Below, in pieces: positions 60,654-64,000 of a stretch of DNA of 64,000 nt. How positions within the stretch are numbered: position 1 is the first letter of the stretch; every line of letters starts with the position of its first letter. Source of the stretch: Echiichthys vipera (taxonomy: Eukaryota > Chordata > Actinopteri > Perciformes > Trachinidae). The position numbers and the translations under genes are program-made. A model generated the notes under the pieces. It was not told where the DNA came from, made no database searches, and saw nothing but the letters and a program-made list of their open reading frames with translations. The stretch spans positions 5,049,466 to 5,113,465 of the forward strand of contig OY829660.1 in the NCBI GenBank assembly GCA_963691815.1, written 5' to 3'.

Positions 60654-62606
60654 TTTCCATTATCAGCTCCGTAACAAACAGTTTAAATATTTTTTGAGTT
60701 GCTAGAATTACTACCCTGACGTGGCATTTTACATTCTCCTTATTGTCCTTATCTGGCCCTGTAGTCTATTACATTAGCACTGCCATTACATAAGCCATAT
60801 ATTTGATTCAATAACATTGGTCAAATGATACATGTTGTTTATGATCCCATTTATTATCAAAGTGGTTGTAATAATAATCACCCAAAAAATGCAGCTCTGA
60901 CACTGCTGTCCTCACTAAAGACAGTTTTGTGGACATGGAGCCGTTAGGCACCACTCCAATAAGCCCCTTTCTGTGATGAATGTACATCACAACCCGAAGG
61001 AAACCACTTGGAAATACCCCCATGAGCAGCAAGGACTCGTTTCATAAAATAAAAGTAAGTAGTCAGGTCATAGTAGTTCACCAGCCCCTCCCACGCACGC
61101 TCCTCTCCCTTGAGGCAGCTAGAGGGAAGAAAAAAAAACATTGCTGCGAACTGAGCTGCACAACTTTTTTCCTCCCCTCAATGTCATGTTTTTACATTCT
61201 CTGTACACCTTGGCCTGTCGCCTGCTTGAAAGCCGAGGCTTAGTCTGTGAATGGGCGTGCACGTCTGTGTGCATGTGTGCGCCTCTGGCACTGCCTGGCT
61301 TCCCTGCTCTCCTTTTCCAACCTGGTGTGTCAAAGTTTTGATTTCCCCTCGGCCCGTCTGGTAATTGAAAGCAGAGGCTAAGCCTGGAGGTGTGTTTTGT
61401 GTTTCTGTGTGTGTGTGTGTGTGTACAGGCACACGCATGAGTGTGCAGCTTGTGCTTTTATGCATCTTGCTAATACATGTATGCATTTATTTTCAAGGAT
61501 CTCTCTGTGTGTTGATGAACGGATACACTGTGTGTATTGCGGACATGTCAGGGCAGTGAGACTTAACAGACAGCATTGTGGAGGAACAAAATTTGAGCCA
61601 TGGGAGTCTCGTCAATCTCTGCTTCACATGCAGAGCCGGAGGCATGGCCAGAGGCTGTCCAAGTGTCTGGCTATTTATAAGAAACAATGTCCAAGACACT
61701 CAGGGAGGAGGGAAACAACACTTTTATACACTCATACTCAAAGAGACTGATCAGAGCTGATTTAAAAGTCCTCTTAGTGTCCCTATATGTTGGTATATGA
61801 ATACCTAATTACTAGTGGATGACAGCTGTGGCTCATTTTGACATATTGCCATGCCCACTTGACATGTGGCAACAAATAATCCTGTATTTACCTTTCTCAT
61901 CATGTCTCTGTCCCTTGACAGCCAATCTCAAATCAATCTCAGATGTATGCCTTTGCATAAATCACAAGCCCTACTGCTCCCATTCCTTCCTCCATCCCTA
62001 TAGAAAAACACTGAACCCAGAGCAGATGACTTCCTCATCACCGATGGCACCTGATGGGAAAGGACCTTCCTGGAGCTCAGTTATCGGCCTGAATATGCAA
62101 TGAGCTGCAGTGTGCTTTGTCAATGAGCCCACAGTATGGCGAATCCCCTCGGCTATTACTGAGGCGTTTCACCTCAGCCCCTCAGACGGCCAATTCATTA
62201 ACTATCTCATTGAAAGTCTAGAGAACCAGCGTGCCTACAGTCACGGCACCGTAAGGCTACCTTCGAAATTAGTTTTCTTTCCGTGGATGATTTGTTGCAT
62301 CGGTGTGTAGGTTTGGTTTTGATAAATGTGATGGAATTTGCTTCCTTTATCCTTTTCTATGTGCCTTTAATTACTCGCACCCACCTGATACGTTATTAGA
62401 GCCAATCCACATAGACTGACTCGAAAAATATTATCTGTTAATCAACTTCCTGAACCTGACCCCCAAACTGCCAACTTCACCCAGCCCTGCATCTTTATGC
62501 AGCATCGTGGAACAATTGTCAGGACTGAGACAAGGGCTCAGCGTCACAATGCTCTTCAGTGTGTGTGTTTGTTTCAGAGAGAGGAAGAGAAGGTGGACGA
62601 TTGGTC

Positions 62607-62728
62607 CAGGTTTTCATTTCAACCAATCAAAAACACACCTGGTCCAACAAATCAACTGTGTGAAGACAGTTCAGGTGATTGAATGAGTCGAGTCAGGTGT
62701 GTTCTTGCTTGGTTGGAATGAAAACCTG
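62607..62728. repeat. inverted repeat with 20-bp arms, probable MITE
   Basis: CAGGTTTTCATTTCAACCAA (62607-62626) and TTGGTTGGAATGAAAACCTG (62709-62728) are inverse copies with one mismatch, 82 bp apart. The following GCAGCCACACGGCCC, then GATCAGTTTGACACCCCTG belongs to a repeat I recall from fish. Confidence 0.7.
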
Positions 62729-64000
62729 CAGCCACACGGCCCTTTACTGGATCAGTTTGACACCCCTGTTCTACATCATGATTTCTTGTTATAGATATCA
62801 TGACACGGCCAACACAACCCGAGGTATATTGCTTATTCCAAATAGGCATACACTCGCGTCTAGGGCTTCCAAGGCTTGGCTGCCCGTTCATACGTTTCAG
62901 AGGGGAACGATTCGGCTGCCAGGCTAGGGGGTGAAGTGAGTGGGCTCATCTGCTTCTTCGTTGGCCTCCTTCGACGCCGTCACTTGGTCAGCTCGCTCCC
63001 CAGCGGTCTGACACTCGGTTACGTTTGGACTCCATTTGACAGTTCATTTCAGACATGTAGCACACGGACAAAACTTAAAGTAATCGCACAAAAGAAAGAA
63101 CATGGCAATCATCTCTCCTCGAGGTACTCAGGGTCACTCTTCTCCGCAACTCTCTCCCACACCTGTCCTCGAACGCCCTCTCAATTACTCAGGCCGGATG
63201 GAACTAGGTAAGCCCACCCCCTTTAGCCTCACAGCCATACAGGACAGCCAATCACAAGGTGTGTGTGTGCCGTGACAATATACCCAGCAATATATGGGGT
63301 AATGTTGTCTCCATGGCAGCCAATTACAGCATTTGGATGCTGCTTGCAGATAAATGCACCACCATTACCATTTTGATACAAAATACATGTTTTTTTTTTA
63401 TACATTATGGTACAATATTGATAATTAAAGTTATGGATATGCTGAGGGAAGCTGATTTGTGCTTGTTCAGGAAGTTAAAATATTTCTAATGTGGAGAATA
63501 AGCAGCTTTGTAGTCTAAAATCCACTTAATTACACCCCACGCCTCTGCCAGCCTCCTAATGTATCCGCAAATGTATTCTCCTGTGAATTGGACTTGTTTG
63601 TTTGAGTCAGAATGTTTTCGCTGGTGGTTATTGCAGCACCTTTAGTGAGCTGAAAGGATCATTTGACAAAGGCCTTCTCTGCCAAGATCGAATCCCAGCC
63701 TAGCCTAGTTATAGTCATTGATCGAGGTCATTTGGCTCCAGTATTGACTTCAGTGTGATAGTGTTATCGCTCGCCGGCGATGGTGGTTATCTTCATGGCT
63801 AGAACTGTCATCACCTTCAACAATATATGCAGAGACCATTACAAATCAATACACTTAACTATCCAATGGACAAACAATGAGGGTGAGGACACGCACCTTC
63901 CCAGGCACTGGATGTGTGTTTATGGGTGACAGGGCCAGCAAATGGTCTATTTGTCCAGCAAACAAGAAAGTGTCATTGTGGGTCCTGAGGGAAATGTCAA

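Larger units (their letters stand above)
58399..64000 (+). other. start of the intron after exon L (at least 5.6 kb, open at window end)
   Basis: GTAAGG at 58399. No acceptor followed by recognisable PAR-3 sequence was found. It contains a SINE, a hAT-type element and an inverted repeat. 62040-62230 and 63630-63860 are repeat-poor. No other gene is seen. Confidence 0.85.

Noticed and set aside
61990..62104. Possible exon after CATCCCTATAG at about 62001
   Set aside because: The translated stretch runs to a stop at 62101-62103 without a donor and does not match PAR-3.
63100..63215. Possible extra exon ending GATGGAACTAG before GTAAGC
   Set aside because: The donor-like site is good, but the upstream translation (SLFSATLSHTCPRT...) does not resemble PAR-3 after PDZ3 and no matching acceptor stands out.

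Overview
The window is a piece of a vertebrate nuclear genome, almost certainly a ray-finned (teleost) fish. It carries the central part of one gene, pard3 (par-3 family cell polarity regulator, PAR-3/ASIP), on the + strand. Twelve exons, each bounded by AG/GT splice sites with compatible phases, join into one open frame of 616 complete codons with no internal stop. The frame runs from the segment just after the N-terminal oligomerisation domain, through PDZ1, PDZ2 and PDZ3, to the residues just after PDZ3. The 5' exons (N-terminal domain, promoter) and the 3' exons (aPKC-binding region, C-terminal coiled coil) lie outside the window. Wording such as VKGNRSKENHADLGIF in PDZ3 matches PARD3 rather than PARD3B. 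Which teleost duplicate this is (for example pard3aa or pard3ab) cannot be settled from one window.

Layout. Positions 1-129 are the end of a linker exon. 5171-5358 and 5787-5930 carry the linker with the conserved RRSSDP motif, a 14-3-3 site in mammals. A 23.8-kb intron follows (5931-29719). 29720-29811, 31947-32030, 34655-34780 and 37032-37453 encode the acidic pre-PDZ1 linker, PDZ1, a His/Pro-rich inter-PDZ linker and the first strand of PDZ2. 41065-41204 and 41731-41859 complete PDZ2. 44743-44778 is a 36-nt phase-neutral microexon. A 12.8-kb intron follows (44779-57554). 57555-57743 and 58228-58398 encode PDZ3. From 58399 to the end I see intron only.

The rest is intron, rich in fish-type repeats: very long dinucleotide microsatellites (three uninterrupted TG tracts of about 220-257 bp), a 253-bp TTC/TCC tract grown from a SINE tail, two tRNA-derived SINE families, several short non-autonomous DNA transposons (two with perfect 8-bp target duplications typical of hAT elements), a three-copy inverted-repeat element family with GGGCGCACTC termini, and a decayed BED-type zinc-finger fragment of a transposase. 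No second protein-coding gene, rRNA, functional tRNA, CRISPR array or bacterial-type operon was found. Several low-repeat AT/homeobox-motif-rich intronic blocks look like possible conserved regulatory sequence, but only alignment can show that.
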